Shown here: positions 1-10,600 of the stretch, piece by piece
How the letters are laid out: each line of letters starts with the position of its first letter
Numbering within the stretch: the stretch's first letter is position 1
Source of the DNA: Lasioglossum baleicum
Lineage: Eukaryota > Arthropoda > Insecta > Hymenoptera > Halictidae
Length of the DNA stretch: 64,000 bases
Reading direction: 5' to 3'
Assembly (NCBI RefSeq): GCF_051020765.1
Contig: NC_134932.1
Location: 4,154,001-4,218,000 of the forward strand
Position numbers and translations under genes: made by a program
Notes under the pieces: generated by a model
Told to the model about the DNA's origin: nothing
The model's database searches: none
The model's input: only the letters and a program-made list of their open reading frames with translations

Positions 1-2773
1 TATGTATGTGTAATAAATATGTATATATATACAGATTTTCAAATTTCGTATAAAAAGACTACCTATAAAAATCAATGGAAAAGTTACAGTTTGAGTAAAA
101 AAGGAATTTAATACAACAGAAAACTGTTCAACAAATATTGGTAAAAATATGTGCCACTTATTTTTGTAACGTGAAGAAAGGTAGGACCGTTTTAATGCGT
201 ATGTGTGTATATATATCTATGCCCGCACACGCACATATAATATACACACATAGATATTGTATATGTATGCAGTAAATCGGTAGTGCCTAATCGATGTATA
301 TGTATATTATATCTACATCGAATAAAACAGGAACACAAAACTATAACATTTAACTGGAAAGATGTTCCTTTATTTACAAATTCTAATCACTATATTCACC
401 GTGTCGCAACGTCGAGCATATCAGTTCATGAAATTCTGATACTTCTCATGGACGGTTAAATCGAGTACCTCGTCAGTTGTCACGTAGTATATAAAATAAA
501 GTAATACAACTAAATGTAGCAGATGAATAGTTTGAAATTAGTACCTTCATCGAAATACGTGCAAAGAATCAGAGAATTAAATGCAACGGTAAAATTTACA
601 AAAAGAGAGAAAGAATCATGAAAGACATTACATGTATATATGTATATACGTATGGATGTATGTACGTGTATGTGTGTATAACTTCAACATTCGTGACTCC
701 TGAGAATTTGTCGGTATGATAATATATCATCTTTACAAAACAGATGTTAAACAAACAAACAATGCGGAAGCGGTCAACTCGGATCGTTGAAATAAATTTC
801 AAATAAGTTAGAAAAACGATAACGTTCGAATAAAAAGGAATTATAAAAATTTATTAAACTTCCATTTGCCGTGCATCTTTTTTCTACTTGGACGTCGTAA
901 CCCCTTTTCCTTCGTAATATTCCGTATATGTATATATATATAAAAGAATAAAATAGTACAAGTAACGAGATACATATAGTCTCCTATATATAAATGGTTT
1001 ATGATGTCATCATGGCCGACGTATATACGTCGTTTTGCATTACTTGTTTTCACTTATTTATCAAGAGCTATGTGTTCCCTTAACTGTAATACTTATCATT
1101 TAACATATTCGCGGACCATTGTAATTAGCCAAATTTGTTGCACAGAGCGGTCGTCTGAACTCGTATTCTGAACCGAAATAATTATACTCAGAATTCGAGT
1201 TAAAAAAATATATATACTTAGTGTTCCAAGTCTCGCCCGAAATTTACCACAGTCTAAAATATTATACTATCGTACACATGCAATCTTTACACGTTGCGAC
1301 CTTTTATCATATTATACACAAGTACTTGTACAATAAATATACATTTCTTTTGTTTATATGCACATTTGCGCGACAAAAAGTGGATGATCAATTTGTTCGT
1401 TCGTGTCGATCGAATGCAGAAAACGTTCGTCCGGTTCAACCATCGTAGAATTATTTGAAAATTTCGAACAGATATGGATATCGCGTTTTCGCGACTCCGA
1501 GACACTTTACAACAAGTTTTCCTTTTCTCGATGCACTTTTCATATTTCAGGAAGACAATGGTTATGTTTATGAATGTTTTTTTAAACCTACCATAGATAG
1601 TTAGACAATTTATGTTTATTATACTACAAAAATGGTCCACAAAGGGTGCAACATAGCTGAGATAATTTACCGGATGGACGCACGAGAGATACTTATCGAC
1701 ATAAATCGCAATGTAAAGATTCTAGATACTTCAAAATCATATTGAATCGAAGAATTTGCCCTCTTTACACTAATGTTCTCTGAAACGTTTGGATACATAT
1801 ATATAGTCTATCTTGAAATTGGTTTGATATTAAATAAGATTTGCAAAAAATCTAATTCAATATGGTTTTGAACTTTTTAGGATCTATTCTATCAACTATA
1901 TATTTTTCACCGTTCCAAGAGTATTCTAGTCCTTAGCAATAAATATGTAATACAATAAATACATTTGTACCATTGGTACTTTTTGGAAATAGTTGTGGGA
2001 CAATTCCATAGGTACGAATTTTGTCCTTGACCATCGATTCAAGAGCAAAGAAAAGGGGTTACGAAGAATCCTAGATGAATTGTATCGTTTCGCGTTCGCA
2101 TACGCAACAGATATTATATTTTCGAATTACTATCTCACTATTTGCAATGCGCGTTTCCAATTAAATCGAAATATGAATTTCAATTGAAAATTTATGCGGT
2201 CAATTGCAAAACACAATACGTTTAATCTGAACGTGTATAAGTTTTATGACGATGGATGACGATGAACGACGATGATGACGATGGTGATAATGACGAGATG
2301 ATGATTATTATTATTATAATTTGTACGTTTCCGATTGAGATTTCAGACATAAATAATAAATACTAATTAAAATCGAATAAATGAGTAACGTACGTTTTTT
2401 TCATGAAATTGCGACAGTACATATAGTTGTACGAATAAAATAAATCTCCCGACTGATTTAAACGGAACGAATCGCAAAATCAGTATACAAACAGTAAATA
2501 AACGGTTTACCGGCAATTATGAAGAAAATAAAAAGGTTACCACCTTTACCTAGGTACTTCTAAATACCTAGGCAGGTACTCCTATCAGTTATAGTTATCT
2601 TTCCTGAATTATATTTTAAAAAAGGTAATAAAAATATCTTTGGTGCCCCTATTTCGAGTAGTATAAAGAATATGATGTTAGAAAAGAGAAAAAACGGAAG
2701 TATAAGGGAGCAAGTCTATAAGAAAGATTAAAAATTATAAGACAAAGGTAGTCGAGTCTGTTGTCGTAAAAGT
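1..2773. other. Non-coding, AT-rich flank
   Basis: No reading frame here looks like a protein or joins into a spliced model. The stretch is AT-rich with TATATG runs and short degenerate microsatellites. Since msl-1 is transcribed leftwards and its stop codon is at 2774-2776, the right part is probably its 3' UTR and downstream flank. The 14-base string AAAAGGGGTTACGA occurs near 2052 and, inverted, near 893, so a degraded repeat is possible. No tRNA or rRNA was recognised. Confidence 0.5.
2246..2318. repeat. GATGAC/ATT microsatellite
   Basis: An imperfect run of GATGAC, GATGAT and finally ATT units. It is low-complexity DNA in the flank downstream of msl-1 and has no coding potential. Confidence 0.75.
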
Positions 2774-5700
2774 TTATCTCCTAGTAGCTTTTCTTCTACC
2801 TGTTGATCGTTTTGGACGCCGACTAGTTGATCGTGGCATGTTTGACCAAGGTAAAGAAAATTCGCTGGAATCGTAAAATTCATTGTGATTAACTAGATGC
2901 GGTCTACTAAAAGGTGTAGGGCGGAATCGATCGACGAATGTACGAATAAATGAATAAATGAATGAATACGTTTTCTATTTACCTTGGAGTAAAACTAGGA
3001 ATAGGAGCACCAAATGCGGTAATAGGTAATTGGGCATCCACTTGAAGACTTTGTATTTGTTCTACGTCAGGCCATAACGACGACACTGCTTCTTCCTCGA
3101 CTGCGGAGGGACAGGGCCCTGTATGATTTGTATTGTAACAGGTAGCTTGATGATTTTGACGTTCTTGTCTCTGTTTCAGCTTTTCTATGTGCCTTTGTTC
3201 TCTATAACAACAAATCGTTTTCGCGTAATGCGCGCTACGATATAATATTCTAATAAGCATAAAAAATTATGAAATTATTATTTCCAACGATCACTGGAAT
3301 ACAAACCTTATCCTCTGTACGTCCCATCTTTTTCTTCTCCTTTCGTCGTTCTCCAACTTTAAATGCCTCTTGTTAAAAATTTCGTCGTCTAAATTTTCAG
3401 TTCCCTCCATCGTGTAACAGCTCGTATATATTTTCACTCTCCAATTCGGTACTTCCAGAGAGGTATCGCATTCCACTGGACTAGCTTCCTTTAAACTTAA
3501 CGTATAATTAGCATCTCCGACGGCTGTATAATAATGTTCCTCCGTTGTAAGAAAGGACTGCTTCTTTGCCAACAGCTTGCCCTTTCTATCCACTTTTCTA
3601 CTGGTTTCGTGAGTCGACGCCTTGTCCTGTACCGTCGAAGAAGTGTCATTGCTGATCGTAGACGAACACGAAATGCCTCTCTTCCTTTTGCTCCCGCCGG
3701 ATAATGGTATCGGATCCGATCTCCTCTTTTTTCTCTCTTCCCATTCTAATCTAATATCGCTACTACTTTCTATTTTTGTCTCGAGTTTGCCTTGATTATC
3801 GTTCGGTTCTTGTTTAACAGTTGTTATTCCGCCGCTAGTATTCAAGCGTATTTTAAAGCTTTCGTTATACTGAGAATTATTGTTCTCTGCCTGTACGGTC
3901 CTATGAATCTCACTGGTCGATGGCACATTTACGGAATTGATGTTTGGAGGAGAACACGCTCCGATGTGCTCCGATGTAATGGAATTTTCATTATTTTCAG
4001 ATCTCAATTTTTGTAAGTTCACACGTCTGTCCATACGTTCTAAACGTAGTTTAAGCTATAACATAAATATTCACTCGTTAGCAAAACTAAATAAAGCTTT
4101 GACAGTGTTACTAGTCGCATTGTCCTGACTTCTAAAGGATAGATAATATATATATACATATATATATGTATATATGTTTTAACTTTACGTCTGAATAACG
4201 TTCGAAAGAAGAACGTCAAGCGTTGCAAAACTACACAAGTGATTGCTTAGAAAGAACGTATAATTAAATAGTACACCGTGTTCCATCGTATTTCTGAAAT
4301 AATGTAGCAACAACAACTGAACCTAACAAAGCAGAATCGTAGGATAACTTGGCGGATCAAGTTCGTTCTCATATTTAACTCTAACGCGAGTGTTCGAAGA
4401 TAAACAATCGCATAAATTATATAGTGTTCGATCGAACATCTTTATTTACTGTCAACAAACGACAAGTCGGTCGTATTCTGGTTTCTTTCCGAATTCCAGG
4501 CATTATTGTTTCCACGAATTAATCACACGTATGCATAGCAAGACAAAACGGCAACGATAATGATGCGTTCGAGCGATTTAAAATGATATTCTTTCACAAA
4601 GTCCGTTCTCGTAAAGACTCTTCCATTTTCCATTGTGAAGGTGCCGTCATAGCCAAAGCAGATTGCGCGCGAGAATCGAACAGAAACGTGTAACGTGCTC
4701 AGTATTTCGAAGATACGATTCTTTCCGAAAACAGCGCCATCCCGTGGCAACGTAGCGGTTGACCTTCACGATTGGCTGACCAATGACAGAAGCCCGGTCC
4801 GAGAACCGGGAAAACGGAACCGAAAGCAAGAGGAGCAGGCAGATGCGTACACAGAGGCGCACGAAAGCGCGGTATTTTGGAATGCGTGCTTTTCGAAAGA
4901 AATGTTCGATAAACTCGATTCGCGAAGGGTTCGGTAAGAATTTAAACAAAACTTGAAATAACGATGATGTCAATGATAATAATAACGATAATGATAATGA
5001 CAATGACAACAACAACGACAACGAGAGTGACAATAACAATGATAACCATAATGATGTCGACGATAATGAAAAACTAAACACTACAAAGGACGCGATTGGA
5101 AATGATGATAGTAATGATAATAGAAGAATAAAAAATAAAAAGGAAAAAAACAAACGGATGAAGCTTTCGCATTGTAAAGGAAAGAGAGTACCGTTTCGTT
5201 CTCTTGTCGAAGCGCTGCTAAAAGTTTATCCTTGGTAACGATTTGTTCGGACTGTTGTTGGATCAAATCAAGATGAAGAAGCAACAGTTCCTTGAGGTGT
5301 TTCACCTCCGTCAAATCATTTTGACGGGGTTCGTTGCCACGAAGAGGACTGACACCGAGAGCGGAGGTAGCGGTGGCAGCTGCCGGTGCTCCGCCGTCTG
5401 TCATGCTGGCGTACATGTGATCGAAATCACAGGGGAAACTGAGTATTCCAGCAGCCGGTTTGCCGTTCTCGTCGACGTTCTGGAATTCATTGCGCGAACA
5501 ATTGTTGTTGTTTTGGTTGAGAACGGAATTGGCAGCGGTGCTGGACGTCGACACCGTGCTACTCCTAACGCCGCTCGTGGCCGACGTGGTGGACAAGTGT
5601 TCGTTCATCGCCGCAACCATGTTGTCGTCGTCCTCCTCGTTGTCCTCTTCCTCGTCTCCCTCGTAGCAAGAGGTAGCAGCAGAAACGGCCGTGGTCGTTT

Positions 5701-6394
5701 GATCGTCGTGCTCGATGATGGTGAATATGGTGGTGGTAGCGGTGTCGGTGGTAGCGTTGGTAGTGGTGGCGGTCAAATTAACGATTGGCGCTTCGATACA
5801 CGTACCCGAGTACGGATCCTGAAACTCGGTTTCACACAGCTCCGTTTCGTCGTTCGTCTCGGTTTGATCCTCCTCCTCCTCCTCCTCCTGTTCCTCTTCC
5901 ACTTCCTCCTCCTCGAGTTCTTCTTCTAACTCCTCGAGATTATCGAGATTCTCGAGATTCTCGAGATCACGGAGATTACGAAGATCGTGGAGATTGTCGA
6001 GATTGTCCGGTGCCTTGAAATCAGAGTTTACGTCGTGGTACTCCACGCTGCCGACGACGCCCCCGGCGGTCAAGCCGATAACACAGACATCGCTATTACT
6101 ACCGCTATTACTATCGCCGCAACTACCAGCGAAACAGGCTCTATCACCATTACCACTGTCACTACCAAAATTGCCGGCGATGGTAATGCTAGAAGCATCA
6201 GAAAGAGTTCCAGCAGCGGCATCAAGAACAGTAGAGTTACCGTTACTAGTATCACCAGCGAGAACAACTATGGAAGAGGCAGTGCTGCCAGCAGCGCCGC
6301 TCTCGTTCCCCTTCCTGTTCCCGTACTTGTACGCGTGAACGTTCTCCTTCTTATTCTGACCGTTCACGAGCTTTGAGGCCGAGCCACTCGACAT
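2774..6394 (-). CDS. msl-1: Male-specific lethal 1 (MSL1), dimerising scaffold of the MSL histone acetyltransferase complex
   Basis: MSL1 is the scaffold of the nuclear MSL complex, which acetylates histone H4 lysine 16. I assemble four exons in coding order: 5192-6394, 3307-4055, 2983-3201 and 2774-2864. All boundaries are GT-AG with matching phases, giving 753 codons plus stop. Residues about 365-420 form the coiled coil (LKELLLLHLDLIQQQ), known in the family to dimerise and bind MSL2; it crosses the first splice junction, and LRQENET continuing into LKLRLERM supports that join. A PEHE domain near residues 590-665 (RHLKLENDERRRKRWDVQRI) is the known MOF-binding region. The basic tail contains FSLPW. 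Exon 1 also has a glutamate-rich tract (about residues 150-185) and Ser/Thr/Ala-rich low complexity. The ATG at 6394 opens the longest exon-1 frame. Identification is strong; I cannot tell whether the gene acts in dosage compensation here or only in general H4K16 acetylation. Confidence 0.95.
4961..5075. repeat. AATGAY/AAC microsatellite in msl-1 intron 1
   Basis: An imperfect run of AATGAT, AACGAT, AATGAC and AAC units lies in the intron between the first and second coding exons of msl-1. Minus-strand frames across it translate to Ser/Leu-rich low complexity and are not real exons. Confidence 0.75.
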
Positions 6395-6574
6395 CTTCCC
6401 TCTCTACCACCCTCGCCGTGGCTTCCCTCTTCTTCATTTGTGGCCGCCTCGAGCGTACCACGCGCCCGCACCGCGCACATTAAGCGTCTTGACAATGTCC
6501 TCACCGACGATGCCTTCTTCTCACCGCTGCTCTATATTCTTCTCGCATATCGTTACTTTGTCCGGTTGATGCTC

Positions 6575-6645
6575 GCGCGTCGCGTCACGCCGCGTCGCGT
6601 TGCGTCGCGTCCCGTCTCGTTTCGTTTCGTTTCGTCTCACTCTCC
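6575..6645. repeat. GCGTC/TTTCG pentanucleotide repeat
   Basis: A CpG-dense degenerate run (GCGTCGCGT changing to CGTTTCGTTTCGT) about 200 bases upstream of the msl-1 start codon. It stands out against the AT-rich surroundings and may be part of the msl-1 promoter or 5' UTR. Confidence 0.6.
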
Positions 6646-6712
6646 CGACACTGTTTGCTGTCCCGCCGCGCCGCGCTGTGTCCTTTCCCTTTCGGTTCTA
6701 TCCCTGTCTAAA

Positions 6713-7017
6713 CCATAGACTTATAGAGATAGACTGAGCTGTCTTACGGGCGAGTTGAAGCCTACAATGGCGGCCCAGGGTATAAAGAGTGAGAGAGAAA
6801 GCAATATCAAGAGGTATTGCGCTCTCTTCCTAATTGATGAATCGGTGGGGAGAGATTCGCCCAATGAAACTGGGGAATGCGTAGGAAGTGAGAGTTGACT
6901 GGCTCGCTGCGCCCCCACCAACTATCGGTGTGCGAGTGAGATGGAGATACCTCCTGCCGCCATTGTAGGCTTCAACGTTTCGTACGGCCCGTGCCGTCTA
7001 TCTCTATAAGTGTATGG
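6713..7017. mobile_element. Inverted-repeat element (MITE-like) in the msl-1/Ice1 spacer
   Basis: The left arm (about 6713-6773) and right arm (about 6955-7017) are imperfect inverted copies of about 60 bp. Both contain ACTTATAGAGATAGAC at the outer end and TTGAAGCCTACAATGGCGG at the inner end, around a centre of about 180 bp with no open frame. The size and structure fit a non-autonomous transposon. TA flanks the core at both ends, but TA is self-complementary and so weak evidence of target duplication. The 10-base string TCTAAACCAT also occurs on both sides (6707-6716 and 7033-7042), an alternative longer duplication. Superfamily not assigned. Confidence 0.65.
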
Positions 7018-7172
7018 CTGGTGTATGGCAGATCTAAACCATGAAGTAAGAGTAAGGAGACCAATCTGTGTAATATACGTGAATATATGTCATATACGTG
7101 TATATATGTAGTTTGGAAGCGGTTATGAAAACACACAACGAGATATAAATTCACGCACACACACTGCGACGT

Positions 7173-7176
<4 letters not shown>

Positions 7177-7212
<36 letters not shown>
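7177..7212. repeat. (AT)n microsatellite
   Basis: An uninterrupted AT dinucleotide run of about 36 bases in the spacer upstream of Ice1. Confidence 0.9.
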
Positions 7213-7215
<3 letters not shown>

Positions 7216-7657
7216 AATATAGTAAGGATTTTTAGCGATAAAGTTCTAGGGAATCATTCTCATGGACTTGTCTCCCCAACCGGAATGTGTCGCCAGAAGA
7301 TTTCCAAGTGGATATCTCTTTCCTCTCCTCCTTTTCCCCTTCCACTATCCTATTCCAGCACCATGCGTCACTGATACTAATATCAGTGCCATGCACAAAT
7401 ACACTGGCGTCGTACACTCCAACGTCCCCCACTAATTGTCCCGTGCCGTAGACTGGTAGACTCACTGATATCAGTGCGTAGACTGTAGACTGGCTGGTCA
7501 TCAGAGAGGGGGTAAACTGTATTCCCCTCGATTTCCTCGATCTGGTAACCGGAACTGTAAACATCTCAACGAACGCCGGATAAACGTGTTTGTCAGGCGG
7601 CGTTGGAAAATATAAGTGATTTGAAAATATTTAATACTGCTTGTCATTCGAGGAAAC

Positions 7658-10600
7658 ATGGATCTGAATTTTCCGGATTTCTTGGTGAACGATCCCGTTC
7701 ATGTAAGTGTTCTGTTCTTAAAGCTTCCTCCTCGAATCGAATTTAATAACACCGACTTGTTAGGTTACTTTGAGGTTATACTACCTGTTCGTTGAACAAC
7801 GATTTATAATAAAACTACGTTACAGTCCTCCGGATAACAATTATTTTGTTTTAACCGATTCTCAGATGTTTATTTAAATATTATCCGGTCCGTTTTGTGA
7901 GAGAGTGTAAATGTTTATATTGTTGCAGAACGATAACCTCAATCCGGCAGACTTAACGCAGGATTATTTGTTACTGAAAAAGAAGATCTGCAAGACTCAG
8001 TGAGTATTTGAAATGAATATTTCGTTTACGATCTCTCTTAATTCTGATAAGGAAGTTTAATGAAAATACATCTTCTCAGCGAGGTAATTAAACAGTACAA
8101 CGATAAACTCAAGGAGTGCGAGCGCATGAAGTCTGATTTGGATTCGGTGACTAAACAAGCAAAGAAAGTCACTTGCAGTTACAACACCACGTTGGCTAAG
8201 ATTATCAAGTTAGAAATTGTACATAGAAATTTGTCGTTTTAATTTGTAGCCCTTTGAGGCAGCCCTCGTGCTATTTTACATTGTTCGAATTTTTCAGCAA
8301 AATACAGAGTACAAAAAGAATATCAATACACTGACGACGCAAGTAAACGACCACAAAGTACAAGCTGCTGCCGACCAGCAGTATATACAGCAACTAATAT
8401 GCAAGATAAAGGATGTGGAAAATCAGAGTATCGATAAAATAATGCAGTACGACTTGAAAAATTCCTCTTCCGAAAGTAAGTACTTTGATGTGTTCAAATA
8501 TTATGTATGTCGCTTTGCGATTCATTTGTGATTTTTCTTTGCCAGTGAAGATCAAAGAACTCGAGGCAGAATTAAAAACGATAAAGAAGACCTACGAAAC
8601 AAAGATTAAAAAGATGGAAAAGAAATCTCCTGTAGAAAATAACAACTGTCATAGTAGTAAAGATATTATCACTAAGAACGTTGCTACCAACACGTGTGGT
8701 AATAGCAACAATGTTATCACTAAGAATATTGCTACCAATACTACCAGCAATCGTAAGTTAAACGGGTCAGACAGCTATGTTTTTTGCAATTCTCAGACTA
8801 GAGTATTGATAAATCTTTTCTTTTCATTATAGAAATAAGAAACATTGGAACGACTACAATACTTACCAAGGATGACATAATGAAACAGTCACAAGTCTCG
8901 GACAAATGTGTAATGACGGATGAATTTTATAGTGTAAACGATATGTACCCTATATTTTGTGCCAAATGCGAAGTCCACATAGAACCCACACCTGTCGACA
9001 AAATCTGCAAGGTTATGACGGAGTCGTGTCCAAAGTTGCTAGAAAAGATCTTGTCTCCTATAAAAAAACCTGTGTCAGTACGATCAGGTAAGTAATCACT
9101 GGAGTTAATCTATTTACGTTAATTACATAAAATTCCACATCTTACACAGTTAATTTACCAATTTCAATAGTTTCAGACGTGACCAATGGATACAGAAAAG
9201 CCGAGAATCTAACAGCCTTACCAAAAACTCCCCCACCGCATCTCCACACGGAGATCACCCGTTCCGCATTTACTTCTCCGAATTTTCCAGCACCGATGCC
9301 GTTAAATCACATAGATCATTGTCACAATTTCTCCCAACCGCCTAATTTGTTCAATCAGAGCGCCTCTTTCATTAGATCAACGCCGATCCGCGCCTCATTG
9401 GCGAACACAACCACGGCTAGTCAAACAGATCGCTGCGAGGGCGAAACGATAGACGCATCTTCGCAGTCGTCGATTTCCTCGCTGGAAAACCGGATGGACA
9501 AGCTAGCGAAGAAGCTGCGGAAGAAAATGAAGAAGCTGAAATCGCAGGAGAGTAGTAGCTGTTGTCAGCACAGTCATCCTACTCCGCCCCACATGTTTGA
9601 CATGAACAGCACGATGCAATTTAATTTCATGGAGCTGTGGAAGAGGATGACAGACATGCATCAATTCAAGGAGAAGGAGCCGGTGGTTGTGTACAAGCCT
9701 AGAAATAAGACTAGGAAAGAATCGACGTTATCCCGACCGAAACCCACGAAAAGATTGCGAAGCACGTATTGCAAGCATAATTCATGGGAAGTGGAACCGG
9801 TTTCGAAGAAAGCGAAGAAGAGCTCTGCTAGAAAGAGGTCTAAGAAACACAAGCACAGGCATTCTATGCTTCTTAAGAAATCCGACGTCTCAATAGAAAA
9901 CTCGGAACATATGGAAGAACTGGCCAACGACTCGGATTGGAACTCGTACGATAATTTGTTCGATACCACTCTTGCTAATGAGGATGTTAGTAATAAACAG
10001 AATGATTCATCGTGCGAGGAAACGATGAACGAGACGTGTAACGATGTTATGAAACCGTTAACGCATTCTTCCGGTCATTCTACGGACGTGGACGAACCGG
10101 AGACTGTAGACAGGGCGAAGAACTGTAGCAAATCGATGAGTGGCGAGACCGACTCGGGGATACACTCAGACTCGGTCGAGTCTAGCAAGCTGGTTCAATA
10201 CGAGCCGGATTTGGACTCGTGTTTCGTTTCAAAGACGCGTGGAAATTCTAGAAACAAGGTCGCCGTGAAAAGCGCGTCGAGCTTTGCTGGAAACTTTAAA
10301 TCGAATCGGTCTCGCTCCACTGAGAAGTCCCCTACGAATGAGGATGATAAACCTAATTCGGTACTTCCATCATTTCTGCGAGAGGAACCGGAAACGCCGG
10401 AAACAAGCGAAGAGCTCGAAATTTCGGAAACCACTTCTAAGAACGTCACTGTTACGAGGAAGAGAAAGATTGGAGAGCTCGAGGAGCCGAAGCATCGTTT
10501 GGAATTGATGAGGAAACTTCGGAACTTGAGAAAGAAGCCTGTAAAGAATCAGACGTTCCCGAAGCTGAACATCACGGAAGAAGCAGCGTACTGTGAGAGT

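Larger units (their letters stand above)
6395..7657. promoter_or_regulatory. Divergent 5' spacer between msl-1 and Ice1
   Basis: These 1263 bases separate the two start codons of divergently transcribed genes, so both promoters and 5' UTRs should lie here. The msl-1 side (about 6400-6700) is CpG-rich with repeated GCGTC and TTTCG pentamers near 6575-6640. The middle holds an inverted-repeat element (6713-7017) and an AT dinucleotide run (7177-7212). I could not place a transcription start or a confident core promoter motif. Confidence 0.55.

Noticed and set aside
4647..5153. A Ser/Leu-rich minus-strand frame
   Set aside because: It is a microsatellite read in frame inside msl-1 intron 1.
5243..5929. 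A 228-codon plus-strand frame and other plus-strand frames up to 6376
   Set aside because: It is antisense to msl-1 exon 1 and reflects its biased codons (acidic and Ser/Thr/Ala runs). No domain and no splice support.
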